Positions 25,918 through 35,032 of a stretch of 64,000 bases of DNA are shown piece after piece. Position numbers and translations under genes: made by a program. The notes under the pieces are model-generated. The model saw only the letters and a list, made by a program, of their open reading frames with translations, was not told where the DNA came from and ran no database searches. This DNA is from an uncultured Clostridia bacterium (GTDB lineage: Bacteria > Bacillota > Clostridia > Oscillospirales > Ruminococcaceae): positions 1-64,000 of the forward strand of contig CANQWD010000006.1 in NCBI GenBank assembly GCA_947627465.1, written 5' to 3'. Position 1 is the first letter of the stretch. The number at the start of each line of letters is the position of its first letter.

Positions 25918-28557
25918 TTACTTTTTAAGCAGGCTCGTGGTTTTGCCGTAGTATGCGTTGGTGTACATTTCCTTGATCTCGGCGATAAGCGGATATCTCG
26001 GGTTTGCGCCCGTGCACTGGTCGTCGAATGCCTTTTCGCACATATCGTCAAGGGTATCGAAGAAGTACTTCTCGTCAACGCCGTATTCCTTGATGCTGTT
26101 CTTTATGCCGATATATTTCTTAAGTTCGTCGATCTTAGCTATCATAGCTTCAACCTTCTCCTCGTCGGTCTTGCCCTTGCAGCCAAGTTCCTCGGCAACT
26201 TCCGCGTACTTGCGGAGGGTCTTCGGATACTGATACTGCGAGAAAGTACCCATTTTCGGAGGCTTTTCAGCAGAGTTGTAGCGAACTACCTCGTCGATCA
26301 AGAGAGCGTTTGCGATACCGTGAGGAATGTGGTGGAACGCGCCGAGCTTGTGCGCCATAGAGTGACATACGCCGAGGAATGCGTTCGCGAACGCCATACC
26401 CGCCATAGTAGCCGCGTTTGCCATCTTCTCGCGAGCCTCGTCGTCGGTGTGACCCGGATCCTCTCTGGAGGGAGCGGAATCGTATGCTCTAGGGAGATAC
26501 TCGAATATCATCTTAAGCGACTGCTTAGCCAAGCCGTCGGTGTAGTCGGTAGCCATAACGGAAGCGAGCGCTTCGAGGTCGTGTGTTACCGCGTCGATAC
26601 CGGAAGCGGAAGTCAAGCCCTTAGGACCGGTCTTCATAACATCGGGGTCTACGATAGCCATATTCGGCATAAGCTGGTAGTCGGCAAGCGGATATTTAAC
26701 ATTGGTATCCTGATCGGTAATAACAGCGAACGGAGTTACCTCGGAACCTGTACCCGCAGAGGTAGGAACCGCGATGAAGTAAGCCTTTTCGCCCATTTTC
26801 GGGAACGTATAAACTCTCTTGCGGATATCGATGTAGCGCATTGCCATATCCTGGAAATCCGCGTCGGGGTGCTCGTAAAGTACCCACATGATCTTGCCGG
26901 CGTCCATTGCGGAGCCGCCGCCCATTGCGATGATAACGTCCGGCTCGAACTTTCTCATAGCTTCCGCGCCGAGCTGTGCGGATTTCAGCGAGGGATCGGG
27001 TTCAACGTCGGAGAAGATTGTGAACGTAATGCCCATTTCCTGCAATCTATCGGTGATAACATGAGTGAAGCCGCTCTTGAACATAAAGCTGTCCGTTACG
27101 ATAAACGCACGCTTCTTGCCCATAACCTCATTAAGCTCCTTAAGAGCAACGGGCAAGCAGCCCTTCTTGATGTAAACTTTCTCGGGCGCTCTGAACCAAA
27201 GCATATTCTCTCTCCTCTCGGCAACGGTCTTAATATTCAGTAAGTGCTTAACTCCAACGTTCTCCGAAACGGAGTTTCCGCCCCAAGAGCCGCAGCCCAA
27301 GGTGAGCGACGGAGCGAACTTGAAGTTGTAAAGGTCGCCGATACCGCCCAAAGACGACGGAGTATTGACGATAAGACGGCAGGTCTTCATTCTGTGCGCC
27401 CAAGTGAGGAGCTTTTCTCTCTCGCCCGGATCGATCCACAAAACGGATGTGTGACCCAAACCGCCGTTATTGCGAAGCAGCTTGTCTGCAATGTCGATAG
27501 CGTTCTCAAAATTCTCGGACTTGTACATACCGAGTATAGTGGTGAGCTTCTCGTGACCGAAAGCCTCGTCGTTATCGGTACTGGTAGCCTCGCCGATGAG
27601 TACCTTGGTGTCGTCGGGAACTTCAAATCCCGCCATCTTAGCTATGGTTACGGGACGCTGACCAACGATCTTAGCGTTCAGCGCACCGTTGATAAGCATA
27701 GTGTTTCTTATCATCTGCTTTTCCTTATCATTAAGGAAGTAAGCGCCGCGTTTTGTAAACTCTTTCTTAACGTCGTTGTAGATCTTCTTGTCTGCGATAA
27801 CAGTCTGCTCGGTCGCGCAGATCATGCCGTTATCGAACGTTTTGGAGTGCATAATGGAGTTTACGGCATTCAGGATATCAGCGGACGGGTCGATAATAGC
27901 CGCCGCGTTGCCCGCGCCAACGCCGAGAGCGGGAGTTCCCGAAGAGTATGCGGATTTAACCATTCCGGGGCCGCCTGTCGCAAGAATAAGGTCTACCTCT
28001 TTCATGAGCTGGTTCGTAAGATCGAGCGACGGAACGTCGATCCACGAAATAATGCCCTCGGGCGCGCCCGCCTTAACAGCAGCTTCGTATACTACCTTAG
28101 CCGCTTCAATGGTGCTCTTCTTTGCGCGGGGGTGAGGGCTTATAATGATACCGTTTCTGGTTTTCAAGCAGATAAGGGTCTTGAAGATCGCGGTGGAGGT
28201 GGGGTTCGTTGTCGGAATAACCGCGCCCACAACACCGATAGGCTCGGCGATCTTGGTGATGCCGTAGCTCTCGTCGGTTTCGATAACGCCGCAAGTTTTT
28301 GTATTCTTGTAAGCGTTGTAGATGTGCTCTGCCGCGTAGTTATTTTTTATAACCTTATCCTCGACAATACCCATGCCCGTTTCCTCAACAGCCATTTTAG
28401 CAAGCGGGATCCTCATTTTGTTTGCAGCGGAAGCGGCAGCCAAGAAAATCTTGTCAACCTGCTCCTGTGTGAACTCGCCGTACTTTGCCTGCGCCGCGCG
28501 TACTCTTTCGAGCGCGGCGTCAAAGGTTTCCGGGCTGTCTACGATCTCATAATTCAT
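25918..28557 (-). CDS. adhE: Bifunctional aldehyde-alcohol dehydrogenase
   Basis: 879 residues, full length. The N-terminal acetyl-CoA-reducing aldehyde dehydrogenase half carries the catalytic Cys in FDNGMICATEQ near residue 250. The C-terminal iron-dependent alcohol dehydrogenase half has AMGGGSAMDAGKIMW and the metal-binding His residues in CHSMAHKLGAFHHIPHG. It makes ethanol from acetyl-CoA with two NADH, re-oxidising NADH in fermentation. ATG 28557 is chosen over ATG 28563 because it is about 8 nt from AAGGAG. It is the first gene of the hydrogenase operon, behind a Rex-type operator. Confidence 0.95.
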   Translation of the reverse strand: MNYEIVDSPETFDAALERVRAAQAKYGEFTQEQVDKIFLAAASAANKMRIPLAKMAVEETGMGIVEDKVIKNNYAAEHIYNAYKNTKTCGVIETDESYGITKIAEPIGVVGAVIPTTNPTSTAIFKTLICLKTRNGIIISPHPRAKKSTIEAAKVVYEAAVKAGAPEGIISWIDVPSLDLTNQLMKEVDLILATGGPGMVKSAYSSGTPALGVGAGNAAAIIDPSADILNAVNSIMHSKTFDNGMICATEQTVIADKKIYNDVKKEFTKRGAYFLNDKEKQMIRNTMLINGALNAKIVGQRPVTIAKMAGFEVPDDTKVLIGEATSTDNDEAFGHEKLTTILGMYKSENFENAIDIADKLLRNNGGLGHTSVLWIDPGEREKLLTWAHRMKTCRLIVNTPSSLGGIGDLYNFKFAPSLTLGCGSWGGNSVSENVGVKHLLNIKTVAERRENMLWFRAPEKVYIKKGCLPVALKELNEVMGKKRAFIVTDSFMFKSGFTHVITDRLQEMGITFTIFSDVEPDPSLKSAQLGAEAMRKFEPDVIIAMGGGSAMDAGKIMWVLYEHPDADFQDMAMRYIDIRKRVYTFPKMGEKAYFIAVPTSAGTGSEVTPFAVITDQDTNVKYPLADYQLMPNMAIVDPDVMKTGPKGLTSASGIDAVTHDLEALASVMATDYTDGLAKQSLKMIFEYLPRAYDSAPSREDPGHTDDEAREKMANAATMAGMAFANAFLGVCHSMAHKLGAFHHIPHGIANALLIDEVVRYNSAEKPPKMGTFSQYQYPKTLRKYAEVAEELGCKGKTDEEKVEAMIAKIDELKKYIGIKNSIKEYGVDEKYFFDTLDDMCEKAFDDQCTGANPRYPLIAEIKEMYTNAYYGKTTSLLKK

Positions 28558-28779
28558 AGTCATCTTCTCCTTATAATAGTATATGTTTTCACTTCGGCGT
28601 TCCGAACCGCGCGTTCCGCTCTAGAATAGCGAAAACCGACTCTTTTCGAGCGTCCTCGCTGACTTATCAAGCGTTTATCGCGGAACATCCCGTCCAAATA
28701 ACCAAAATTTGTACGAAAACAGAGGAAAATTTATCTTTTTTGCGTATGTCAAGACATAATTCGCCCCATATTTTCGTCC

Positions 28780-28797
28780 TTGTTAATATTTTAACAC
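28780..28797. promoter_or_regulatory. Rex-type operator upstream of adhE
   Basis: TTGTTAA-TATT-TTAACAC matches the clostridial Rex consensus TTGTTAAnnnnTTAACAA in all but the last base. It covers the -10 box of the predicted adhE promoter, so NADH-sensitive repression is expected. The rest of the interval between LysR and adhE (28563-28855) shows only the promoter and one inverted repeat. Confidence 0.75.
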
Positions 28798-28816
28798 AAT
28801 ATTCGCAATATGTAAA
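28788..28816 (-). promoter_or_regulatory. Promoter of the adhE-hydrogenase operon
   Basis: Minus strand: TTTACA (28811-28816), 17 bp, TAAAAT (28788-28793). This gives a leader of about 220 nt before adhE. TTGACA also occurs at 28747-28752 but lacks a good -10. Confidence 0.6.
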
Positions 28817-28830
28817 ATGTAAATTTTACA
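28811..28830. promoter_or_regulatory. Inverted repeat over the -35 region of the adhE promoter
   Basis: TGTAAAAT-GTAA-ATTTTACA: perfect 8-bp arms with a 4-nt centre, beginning exactly at the -35 hexamer. It may be a second operator. Confidence 0.45.
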
Positions 28831-28854
28831 TACCCGACATATATGCGCGGAATA

Positions 28855-29793
28855 TCAAGAAACAGGTCGAATAAAGCATCTGTGCTTTGAATCGCACACG
28901 TCTGTAATGAATTGTTTATCTATCTCCGAGAGCTTGTAATCCCTGCGGTAAATAAGCACGTCCTTATATTTTTTATTGTCGGGGGGACAAGGACGTGTTA
29001 TCAGCCCGTATTTGTCAAGCAAGGTCTGCGGCACGGGAGACACCAGCATAAACGTATTGGGAACGTTTGCCAAAAGTTCAAACTGCGCGGCGCGTTCAAA
29101 TACGTAAATTCGCTTGTCGATATGTTCCGAAAGCTCGGCTTTTTTTACGTCAATAAGCGGCACGGTGGGAACGTATGGATCTCCGTGCGTTATTTGAATA
29201 CAGTTTTTCAAGTCCTCGACGGTTATCTCACTCTTTTTTGCAAGGGGATTATCGTGCCGCATAAGCATTAAATATGAAAATTCTGCGACGGTTTCATATA
29301 CCAGCTTCTTTTCCTTGAACATACTGACGAAATATTTCTCGAAAGTCGATTGATAGCGTACTATTCCGAGATTATAGTCGCCGCGTACAACGTTTGAGAT
29401 CGTCTCGTTGGAGTTGGTCTCCTTATAAAATATCTCGGCAGGCTCGGAGAGGTCAATGTGCTTGGAAAATTCTGCCATTGCCGCGGAAATATAGCTGGCT
29501 CTCGGCGCGCATGCCGAAAACATCTGCCTGTGCGAACGCTTTGAGCGGTAAATCTCCTCAACTTCTTCGACTTGTGCGACTATACGCCTCGCGCGCCGTA
29601 AAAACTCGTCTCCGTCGGGAGTGGTGATTATCCCGCGCGAGGTACGCTTGAAGATCGTTATGCCAAGGCTCTCTTCAAGCTCCTTTATGGCTCTCGAAAG
29701 GTTCGGCTGACCCATATAAAGGTTATCCGCCGCCTTGCTTATTGACTGTGTTTTCGCTACCTCAACAGCGTATTTCAGGTGGAGAATGTTCAT
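28855..29793 (-). CDS. LysR-family transcriptional regulator
   Basis: 312 residues. The N-terminal winged helix is typical (MNILHLKYAVEVAKTQSISK, then NLYMGQPNLSRAIKELEESL and LFKRTSRG-like ITIFKRTSRGI), followed by a LysR substrate-binding domain. It lies 45 bp after ilvH in the same direction, which suggests co-transcription with the acetolactate synthase genes and perhaps control of them or of adhE downstream. The ligand is unknown. Confidence 0.88.
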   Translation of the reverse strand: MNILHLKYAVEVAKTQSISKAADNLYMGQPNLSRAIKELEESLGITIFKRTSRGIITTPDGDEFLRRARRIVAQVEEVEEIYRSKRSHRQMFSACAPRASYISAAMAEFSKHIDLSEPAEIFYKETNSNETISNVVRGDYNLGIVRYQSTFEKYFVSMFKEKKLVYETVAEFSYLMLMRHDNPLAKKSEITVEDLKNCIQITHGDPYVPTVPLIDVKKAELSEHIDKRIYVFERAAQFELLANVPNTFMLVSPVPQTLLDKYGLITRPCPPDNKKYKDVLIYRRDYKLSEIDKQFITDVCDSKHRCFIRPVS

Positions 29794-29838
29794 GTGCCGC
29801 CGTCCTTTCCATCATCGATATTATGTATCTGTAATTGT

Positions 29839-30315
29839 TCAGTCGCGTTCCAATGCGGTGATACCCGAACGCACCATTTTGATGATGCCGAACGGCTTCA
29901 AAAGCGACAGAAAGCTGTCGATTTTCGCGGGTTCGCCCGTAAGCTCCAGCATAATGCTGTCGGCGGCGATATCAACGGGCTTCGCGCGGTAAAGATTTGC
30001 GATCTCGATTATTTTGTGCCTATCATCGGCGGATTTTCCCGCGCGGATAAGAATGTGTTCACGCGTTACCGCGTCTTGCAGAATTTTCACATCGTGAACG
30101 TCGTAGAGCTTCGCCAATTGGTTTTTGATTTGTTCGAGGATTCGCAAATCGGCGCTTACCACGATCGTCAGACGTGAGATATCCGGTTCCTCCGTTTCGG
30201 CGGCGTTAAGGCTTTTTATGTTGTATCCGCGCCGCGCGAACAGACCGCTCACTCTCGGCAGAACGCCGATATTATTTGAAACCTTTACGGATAATACATA
30301 TTCCTGTTCGTGCAT
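29839..30315 (-). CDS. ilvH: Acetolactate synthase small (regulatory) subunit
   Basis: 158 residues. The N-terminal ACT domain (YVLSVKVSNNIGVLPRVSGLFARR) binds branched-chain amino acids for feedback control of IlvB; the C-terminal half matches the family. It starts 2 bp after the ilvB stop, so it is translationally coupled. Confidence 0.92.
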   Translation of the reverse strand: MHEQEYVLSVKVSNNIGVLPRVSGLFARRGYNIKSLNAAETEEPDISRLTIVVSADLRILEQIKNQLAKLYDVHDVKILQDAVTREHILIRAGKSADDRHKIIEIANLYRAKPVDIAADSIMLELTGEPAKIDSFLSLLKPFGIIKMVRSGITALERD

Positions 30316-30317
30316 AA

Positions 30318-32003
30318 TTACGCCTCCAAGTCAATTTCTGTAATAGGATTAACAACGGGTTGTCCCGCGGGGATCATCGGCAAAACGTTGATGTCGCGGT
30401 CTATGCGGACCTCTATCATAACGGGCGCAGTCTTCGATATTTCGAGCGCCTTTTTGAGCGTTGGCTCAATTTCCTCATTTTTCTCGATAACGAACGTTTG
30501 TATGCCGAAAGCTTCGCCGAGCTTTACATAATCGATATGCCGCGCGTCAAGCGTTGTCTGTGAGAAATGCTTGTTGTAGAACAGTCTCTGCCATTGACGA
30601 ACCATTCCGAGAACGTTGTTGTTGATGACCATTTCGATTATCGGGATATTGTGCGCGGAAGCGGTGATAAGTTCGTTTAAGTTCATAGCGAAGCTGCCGT
30701 CGCCCGCGATATTGACAACTGTTTTGTCGGGACATCCTGTTTTCGCGCCGAGCGCCGCGCCCAGTCCGAAACCCATAGTTCCCAAGCCGCCCGATGAAAC
30801 GAATGTACGCGGTTTTTTGAATTTATAATATTGCGCCGCCCACATCTGGTTTTGTCCGACTTCCGTACAGATAACAGCGCTGCCGTCGGTCAGCTCGTCC
30901 AGTTTTCGGATAACCGCCTGCGGCGTTACGGGAAGAGCGTCGGTGCCTTTCTGTACGGGTTCGCTGCAGTCTTTTTTAAGTATCTCGTTTGTCCATTTGC
31001 GTTCGCCGGTTTTGTCAAGCTTGCCGTTGAGAATTTCTAACACGGCTTTTATATCGCCTTTGACCGTGCAGTCCACGGTGATATTTTTGTTGAATTCCGC
31101 GGGGTCGATGTCAATGTGGATGATCTTCGCGTGGTTTGCGAACGTCGTCGGATCTCCTATTACGCGATCCGAAAAACGCGTTCCCACGGCGATGAACAGG
31201 TCGCACTCGTTAAGTGTTTCTGCGGCTTTTACCGTTCCGTGCATTCCGAGCATTCCTATGTAGTTCTTTGAGGTCTGGTCAAACGCGCCCTGACCCATCA
31301 GCGAACAGGAGATCGGCGCGTTGCACAGTTCCACAAAGTTTTTCAGTTCGTCCTCGGCGTCTGCGGCTATTATTCCGCCGCCGGCGTATACATAAGGACG
31401 CTTGCTGCTCCGTATAAGCTCCACGGCTTTGTCTATCTCGACCTCGTTTATTTTACAGCCTACTTTTTCAATCGGTTTTACGGGCGTGTATTCGCATTTC
31501 GCTGCGGTAACGTCTTTCGGGATATCCACAAGAACGGGACCTTTTCTTCCGCTGCCCGCGATGTCAAATGCGAGCCTAAGCGTGTCCGCCAACCGATTAA
31601 CGTCCTTAACTATAAAATTGTGTTTGGTTATCGGCATTGTGACGCCAGTTATATCCACTTCCTGAAAGCTGTCCAGTCCCAGCGAGGGGCAGGCGACGTT
31701 GCCCGTGATAGCTACGAGCGGAATGCTGTCCATATAAGCTGTCGCAAGACCGGTGGTAAGGTTAGTGGCTCCGGGGCCCGACGTGGCAATGACAACGCCC
31801 GTTTTGCCTGTAGCTCTCGCGAATCCATCCGCGGCATGGCACGCGCCTTGCTCGTGCGCCGTGATTACGTGTTTGATCTTATCGCTGTACATATATAAGC
31901 TGTCGTAGATGTTCAGCACCGCGCCGCCCGGATAGCCGAAAACGGTATCCGCGCCCTGCTCAAGCAAACACTCAACAATTATATCAGCGCCTGTTAATAA
32001 CAT
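30318..32003 (-). CDS. ilvB: Acetolactate synthase large (catalytic) subunit
   Basis: 561 residues. It is a ThDP-dependent enzyme with the N-terminal GADIIVECLLEQGADTVFGY (catalytic Glu region near HEQGACHAADG), the central FAD-binding domain and the C-terminal ThDP motif GDGSFAMNLNEL...NN. It condenses pyruvate to acetolactate or acetohydroxybutyrate for valine, leucine and isoleucine synthesis. The predicted leader is only about 40 nt, so no T-box or peptide attenuator fits here. Confidence 0.95.
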   Translation of the reverse strand: MLLTGADIIVECLLEQGADTVFGYPGGAVLNIYDSLYMYSDKIKHVITAHEQGACHAADGFARATGKTGVVIATSGPGATNLTTGLATAYMDSIPLVAITGNVACPSLGLDSFQEVDITGVTMPITKHNFIVKDVNRLADTLRLAFDIAGSGRKGPVLVDIPKDVTAAKCEYTPVKPIEKVGCKINEVEIDKAVELIRSSKRPYVYAGGGIIAADAEDELKNFVELCNAPISCSLMGQGAFDQTSKNYIGMLGMHGTVKAAETLNECDLFIAVGTRFSDRVIGDPTTFANHAKIIHIDIDPAEFNKNITVDCTVKGDIKAVLEILNGKLDKTGERKWTNEILKKDCSEPVQKGTDALPVTPQAVIRKLDELTDGSAVICTEVGQNQMWAAQYYKFKKPRTFVSSGGLGTMGFGLGAALGAKTGCPDKTVVNIAGDGSFAMNLNELITASAHNIPIIEMVINNNVLGMVRQWQRLFYNKHFSQTTLDARHIDYVKLGEAFGIQTFVIEKNEEIEPTLKKALEISKTAPVMIEVRIDRDINVLPMIPAGQPVVNPITEIDLEA

Positions 32004-32046
32004 AATTCTTCTTTCTCCTTATATAAAAATTCATATATCATATACT

Positions 32047-32075
32047 ATTTTACCACATATTAGCTATGTTGTCAA
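32047..32075 (-). promoter_or_regulatory. Promoter of ilvB-ilvH-lysR
   Basis: Minus strand: TTGACA (32070-32075), 17 bp, TAAAAT (32047-32052). Confidence 0.8.
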
Positions 32076-32118
32076 TGATATATCAAGAAAAAATTTGCGG
32101 CACGTTCAAAGAAAATTA

Positions 32119-32178
32119 TTGGCAGTTCCGATAATACGTCAACCGACATTTCGCTCTTGAACTTATCGGAGCTGCCAA
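32119..32178 (-). repeat. Long inverted repeat between the P-loop kinase gene and ilvB
   Basis: 16-nt arms TTGGCAGTTCCGATAA (32119-32134) and TTATCGGAGCTGCCAA (32163-32178), one mismatch, with a 28-nt centre. Read on the minus strand it is followed by TAATTTTCTTT, so it may end the kinase transcript, but the large loop is unusual for a terminator. Confidence 0.6.
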
Positions 32179-32214
32179 ACAGCATATCCTCTAAGTCACA
32201 AGTATACGCCAATA

Positions 32215-32727
32215 TTATTTCTTCAAACGCCGCAAAAAATCATCAAGCTCGCGCTGATTTTTCAGCACGGTTATTTTTTCACGGTATTTTTCAATAACGG
32301 CTTTGTAATCCGCTTTTTTAGCTTTTGTCCTACCGCCGCGCAAAACCCACTTGATAAACTCAAGATCGATTTTCTCATTACAGTTCTCGCCCATATCGGG
32401 ACGTGTTTTTCCCTTGTATTTTTTATATCGCGAGATCACTCGCTTTAGGCAAGTAAACCTATTAAAAAGCAGAAGAATTATCTTGTCGGCTTGCTCCAAA
32501 CGTTCTTTTCTGAACAGCTTCGAGTAGTTCCCGTCAATCACCCAACTTCCGTGAGAGTTCATAAAATCGCCAACGAGCTGTATTTTTTCGGAAAGCTCTC
32601 GCTCCTCCCAATTTGGCAGAAACTGCACTTTATCCAAATGAAGCACGGGCGCATTGTAACTCTCGCCGAGACGTTTCGCAAGCGTGGATTTTCCCGCGCC
32701 CGAATAGACCATTACAACGATTTTCAT
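32215..32727 (-). CDS. P-loop kinase of the FlaR/adenylate-kinase-like group
   Basis: 170 residues. The N-terminal Walker A is VYSGAGKSTLAKRL, then VLHLDKVQFLPNW and SWVIDGNYSK, features of the family annotated as DNA topology modulation protein or adenylate-kinase-like. The Arg-rich lid (RVISRYKKYKGKTRPDMGE) is present. It probably phosphorylates a small molecule; the substrate is unknown. It starts 11 bp after the lipoprotein gene on the same strand. Confidence 0.7.
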   Translation of the reverse strand: MKIVVMVYSGAGKSTLAKRLGESYNAPVLHLDKVQFLPNWEERELSEKIQLVGDFMNSHGSWVIDGNYSKLFRKERLEQADKIILLLFNRFTCLKRVISRYKKYKGKTRPDMGENCNEKIDLEFIKWVLRGGRTKAKKADYKAVIEKYREKITVLKNQRELDDFLRRLKK

Positions 32728-32738
32728 AAAAACCTCGC

Positions 32739-34115
32739 TTATGTCTCCGAATAGGGCGTGAATTTAAGGTCGATCATATCCAACAGATACAGTCTGTCGG
32801 GCAAAGGCTCGTCATCCGCGAGTTTCGGGGTAAATCCCATAGTCAGCAATATCTTCCCGTAACCGTTTCTTGAAGCGGAGCGGAAAACGTATTTCGTTTC
32901 GTCGGCGTAAAACTCGGTTTGTTTTATCGCGCCCGTTTTAGGGTCGGCGAGATAAAAGCGGTTGCGCTGCGGCTTTTCGGGTCTGTTTTCGCTGTATTCG
33001 CAGTCGGTGCGGAGAAACAGGTCGTCGCCGCGCGGCGAAGTGTCCGAAACGCAGTTAAAATCGTTATCCGTTTCCATAAGTCGGTTTATTTTATCGTCGT
33101 CCGCCGTGCCGAGAAACGTTGTCGAATTGAAATTATGATAGAGCATATAAGCGTCTCTTACGAAAAAGTCCGATATCCACTGTCTCCGCTCGTTTTCGTT
33201 ACTTAACTCGTCTTGCTCGTATAAATTACAGATCTCGCCGATATTCGTCGTTTTCAGCAGTTTGAGGTCGAGGTCGTAGGTATCCATATACAAAGAGTGC
33301 CTGTCGGTATCGGAGTTTGTTGTCTCGCCCGTTCCGTTCATAGCGGGGGGAACGTCGAACGGGGAAAGGGAATCGGGAGAAATGTTGTCGCCGTCTTCCT
33401 TGTGCAGCCTTATCATATAGATGTGGTCGCCGTCGGCGGAGATATGGCGTATCGAATCCTTTGTGAAAAAGCTCTGTTCGTCATAGGCGTGAACAACGGG
33501 CGTTTCATTGTGCTTCTCGGTCAGGTCGTATTTGATGATATCCGTTGCGCCGTTTTCCAGCAGCTCCGCAAGATATAATGTATTGTCGGCTATCGTAAAC
33601 GAATTATAGGGCAGTCCGCTCTCGACCTCGATTATCGGCGACATACCGTAATTCTTAAGGTCTACGTCGTATATCTTTTGTTTTCTGTTTTCACGCTCGT
33701 TCCCGCCCGTTGAAACGCTCATATAAAGGTGGTCGCCGACGGATGTCGTTTCATAAGACGCGTCATACGACAGGTCGTCAATTGTTCCGAGAATATGCTC
33801 TTCTTTCGTTTCCGCGTCGTACAGACGATATTCCAATTTCTCCACCGGGTCATAGTTTGATATCCGATGTTCTTCAAGACCTTTGGCGTACAGTATGCCG
33901 TTATTCACAAGCAGCGGGGGAGTATAGGTTTCTATGCTGCCTATCTCCTCGTTTTGCGCGTTGTATATCGGGAGCGCGGTATTTTCTATCGAGGTGCTGT
34001 CGGCGGGCGGTTCTCCATACCGTACTTCGCTTTGAGAGCTTGCGTTGTTTTTTTGACAGCCAAACAGCGTTATGCAGAGCAGTGTTAGTATTATTGCGGG
34101 GATTTTGTGTTTCAT
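32739..34115 (-). CDS. Lipoprotein with beta-propeller-like repeats
   Basis: 458 residues. The signal sequence MKHKIPAIILTLLCITLFGC ends in a lipobox Cys, so the mature protein would be attached to the outer face of the membrane. The rest consists of repeated strand segments with tyrosine/aspartate-rich turns (DHLYMSVSTGG, DNTLYLAELLENG, DHIYMIRLHKEDG), consistent with a propeller. Start ATG 34115 has AGGAGG 7 nt upstream. No enzymatic motif is seen. Confidence 0.65.
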   Translation of the reverse strand: MKHKIPAIILTLLCITLFGCQKNNASSQSEVRYGEPPADSTSIENTALPIYNAQNEEIGSIETYTPPLLVNNGILYAKGLEEHRISNYDPVEKLEYRLYDAETKEEHILGTIDDLSYDASYETTSVGDHLYMSVSTGGNERENRKQKIYDVDLKNYGMSPIIEVESGLPYNSFTIADNTLYLAELLENGATDIIKYDLTEKHNETPVVHAYDEQSFFTKDSIRHISADGDHIYMIRLHKEDGDNISPDSLSPFDVPPAMNGTGETTNSDTDRHSLYMDTYDLDLKLLKTTNIGEICNLYEQDELSNENERRQWISDFFVRDAYMLYHNFNSTTFLGTADDDKINRLMETDNDFNCVSDTSPRGDDLFLRTDCEYSENRPEKPQRNRFYLADPKTGAIKQTEFYADETKYVFRSASRNGYGKILLTMGFTPKLADDEPLPDRLYLLDMIDLKFTPYSET

Positions 34116-34141
34116 TTTTGTCCTCCTAATTATATACAATA

Positions 34142-34176
34142 CCGTTTGCTTTCGCGTATTCAGCAAAAGCAAACGG
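34142..34176 (-). terminator. Hairpin after the C39-like peptidase gene
   Basis: CCGTTTGCTTT and AAAGCAAACGG (11-bp arms). The T-tract on the minus strand is weak (TATTGTATATAATT). Confidence 0.5.
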
Positions 34177-34202
34177 CAATTAATGTTGTTTACTGTTTTA
34201 TG

Positions 34203-34943
34203 TTAATAACAAACATCATAGGTGTATCTTGCTACGGTTGAAGTGTTCTTTAAGTAGAAATAGGGGCAACCCGCTACTTTGTCACCGAGCGGATCGGCGA
34301 TTTTAATATAGGAGTAATCACTGTATATCTGATATGCAAGAATGCAATGTCCGCTTGTTTTATAATACCAGTTTTTATCGGTTGTTCCTGAAATTCCTAT
34401 AAATGCGGGAACCTTGTCATTGTAAATACTGGTAAAAATTGCTGCTTTTAATGCTGCTTCGGTGGGATTTGTTTTCCATAAATAGTTGCACTGTTTCTGC
34501 CTTGCATTCATATACCTTGGGATAGCTGGAAATTTCATGTCAGTGTAATCGTCAATATCAGATTGTGATGGAGAAGAACCGTTGATGTACATTAACACAC
34601 TTTTTATGCATGCGGGAATGCAGTATGTATCGGCTTCCTGCTGATACATTGTAAACGAGCCGGGAATAGAGTATATTGTGGTAGATCTGGGTGTTATAAA
34701 TTGGTTTTCAACAATTTGTTGTTCAATTTCTTTCACTCGTTCTTCTTTTTCACGGACGAGCTGCTTCTGTTCATCGGATAAAGAATCAAGGTATTCTTGA
34801 TACTCGCGTTCATCAATGCCCGCATAATTTTCACTTGCGGTTGTATTACCGTGATTTTCATCGGCATACGCTGTAATGACCGATGAAGACGCTAAAGAAG
34901 CGCTGACTAAAATAAACGCCAAGATTTTCTTCAATGTTTTCAT
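34203..34943 (-). CDS. Secreted C39-like cysteine peptidase
   Basis: 246 residues. Signal peptide MKTLKKILAFILVSASLASS..., a charged helical propeptide-like stretch (DEREYQEYLDSLSDEQKQ), then a papain-like C39 fold: QEADTYCIPACIKSVL with the candidate catalytic Cys, SGHCILAYQIY with the His and IADPLGD with the Asp. The ATG at 34943 has GGAGG 8 nt away; an in-frame upstream start is less well placed. It may cleave cell-surface or peptide substrates outside the cell. The bacteriocin-processing role of other C39 enzymes cannot be assumed. Confidence 0.75.
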   Translation of the reverse strand: MKTLKKILAFILVSASLASSSVITAYADENHGNTTASENYAGIDEREYQEYLDSLSDEQKQLVREKEERVKEIEQQIVENQFITPRSTTIYSIPGSFTMYQQEADTYCIPACIKSVLMYINGSSPSQSDIDDYTDMKFPAIPRYMNARQKQCNYLWKTNPTEAALKAAIFTSIYNDKVPAFIGISGTTDKNWYYKTSGHCILAYQIYSDYSYIKIADPLGDKVAGCPYFYLKNTSTVARYTYDVCY

Positions 34944-35032
34944 AATAATTTCCTCCAACTTTAAGTAATAGAATTTGATTTATCACAAATTACGAAAACC
35001 GTTCAAATAAACTTCGTTAGGTGATTAATTAT

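Noticed and set aside
27244..28629. 461-codon open frame opposite adhE
   Set aside because: Antisense to full-length AdhE; its openness follows from codon bias of the real gene.
28747..28752. TTGACA as the -35 of adhE
   Set aside because: No acceptable -10 lies 16-18 bp downstream; the TTTACA/TAAAAT pair covering the Rex site fits better.
31998..32075. T-box or peptide attenuator ahead of ilvB
   Set aside because: The predicted start of transcription leaves only about 40 nt before the ilvB start.
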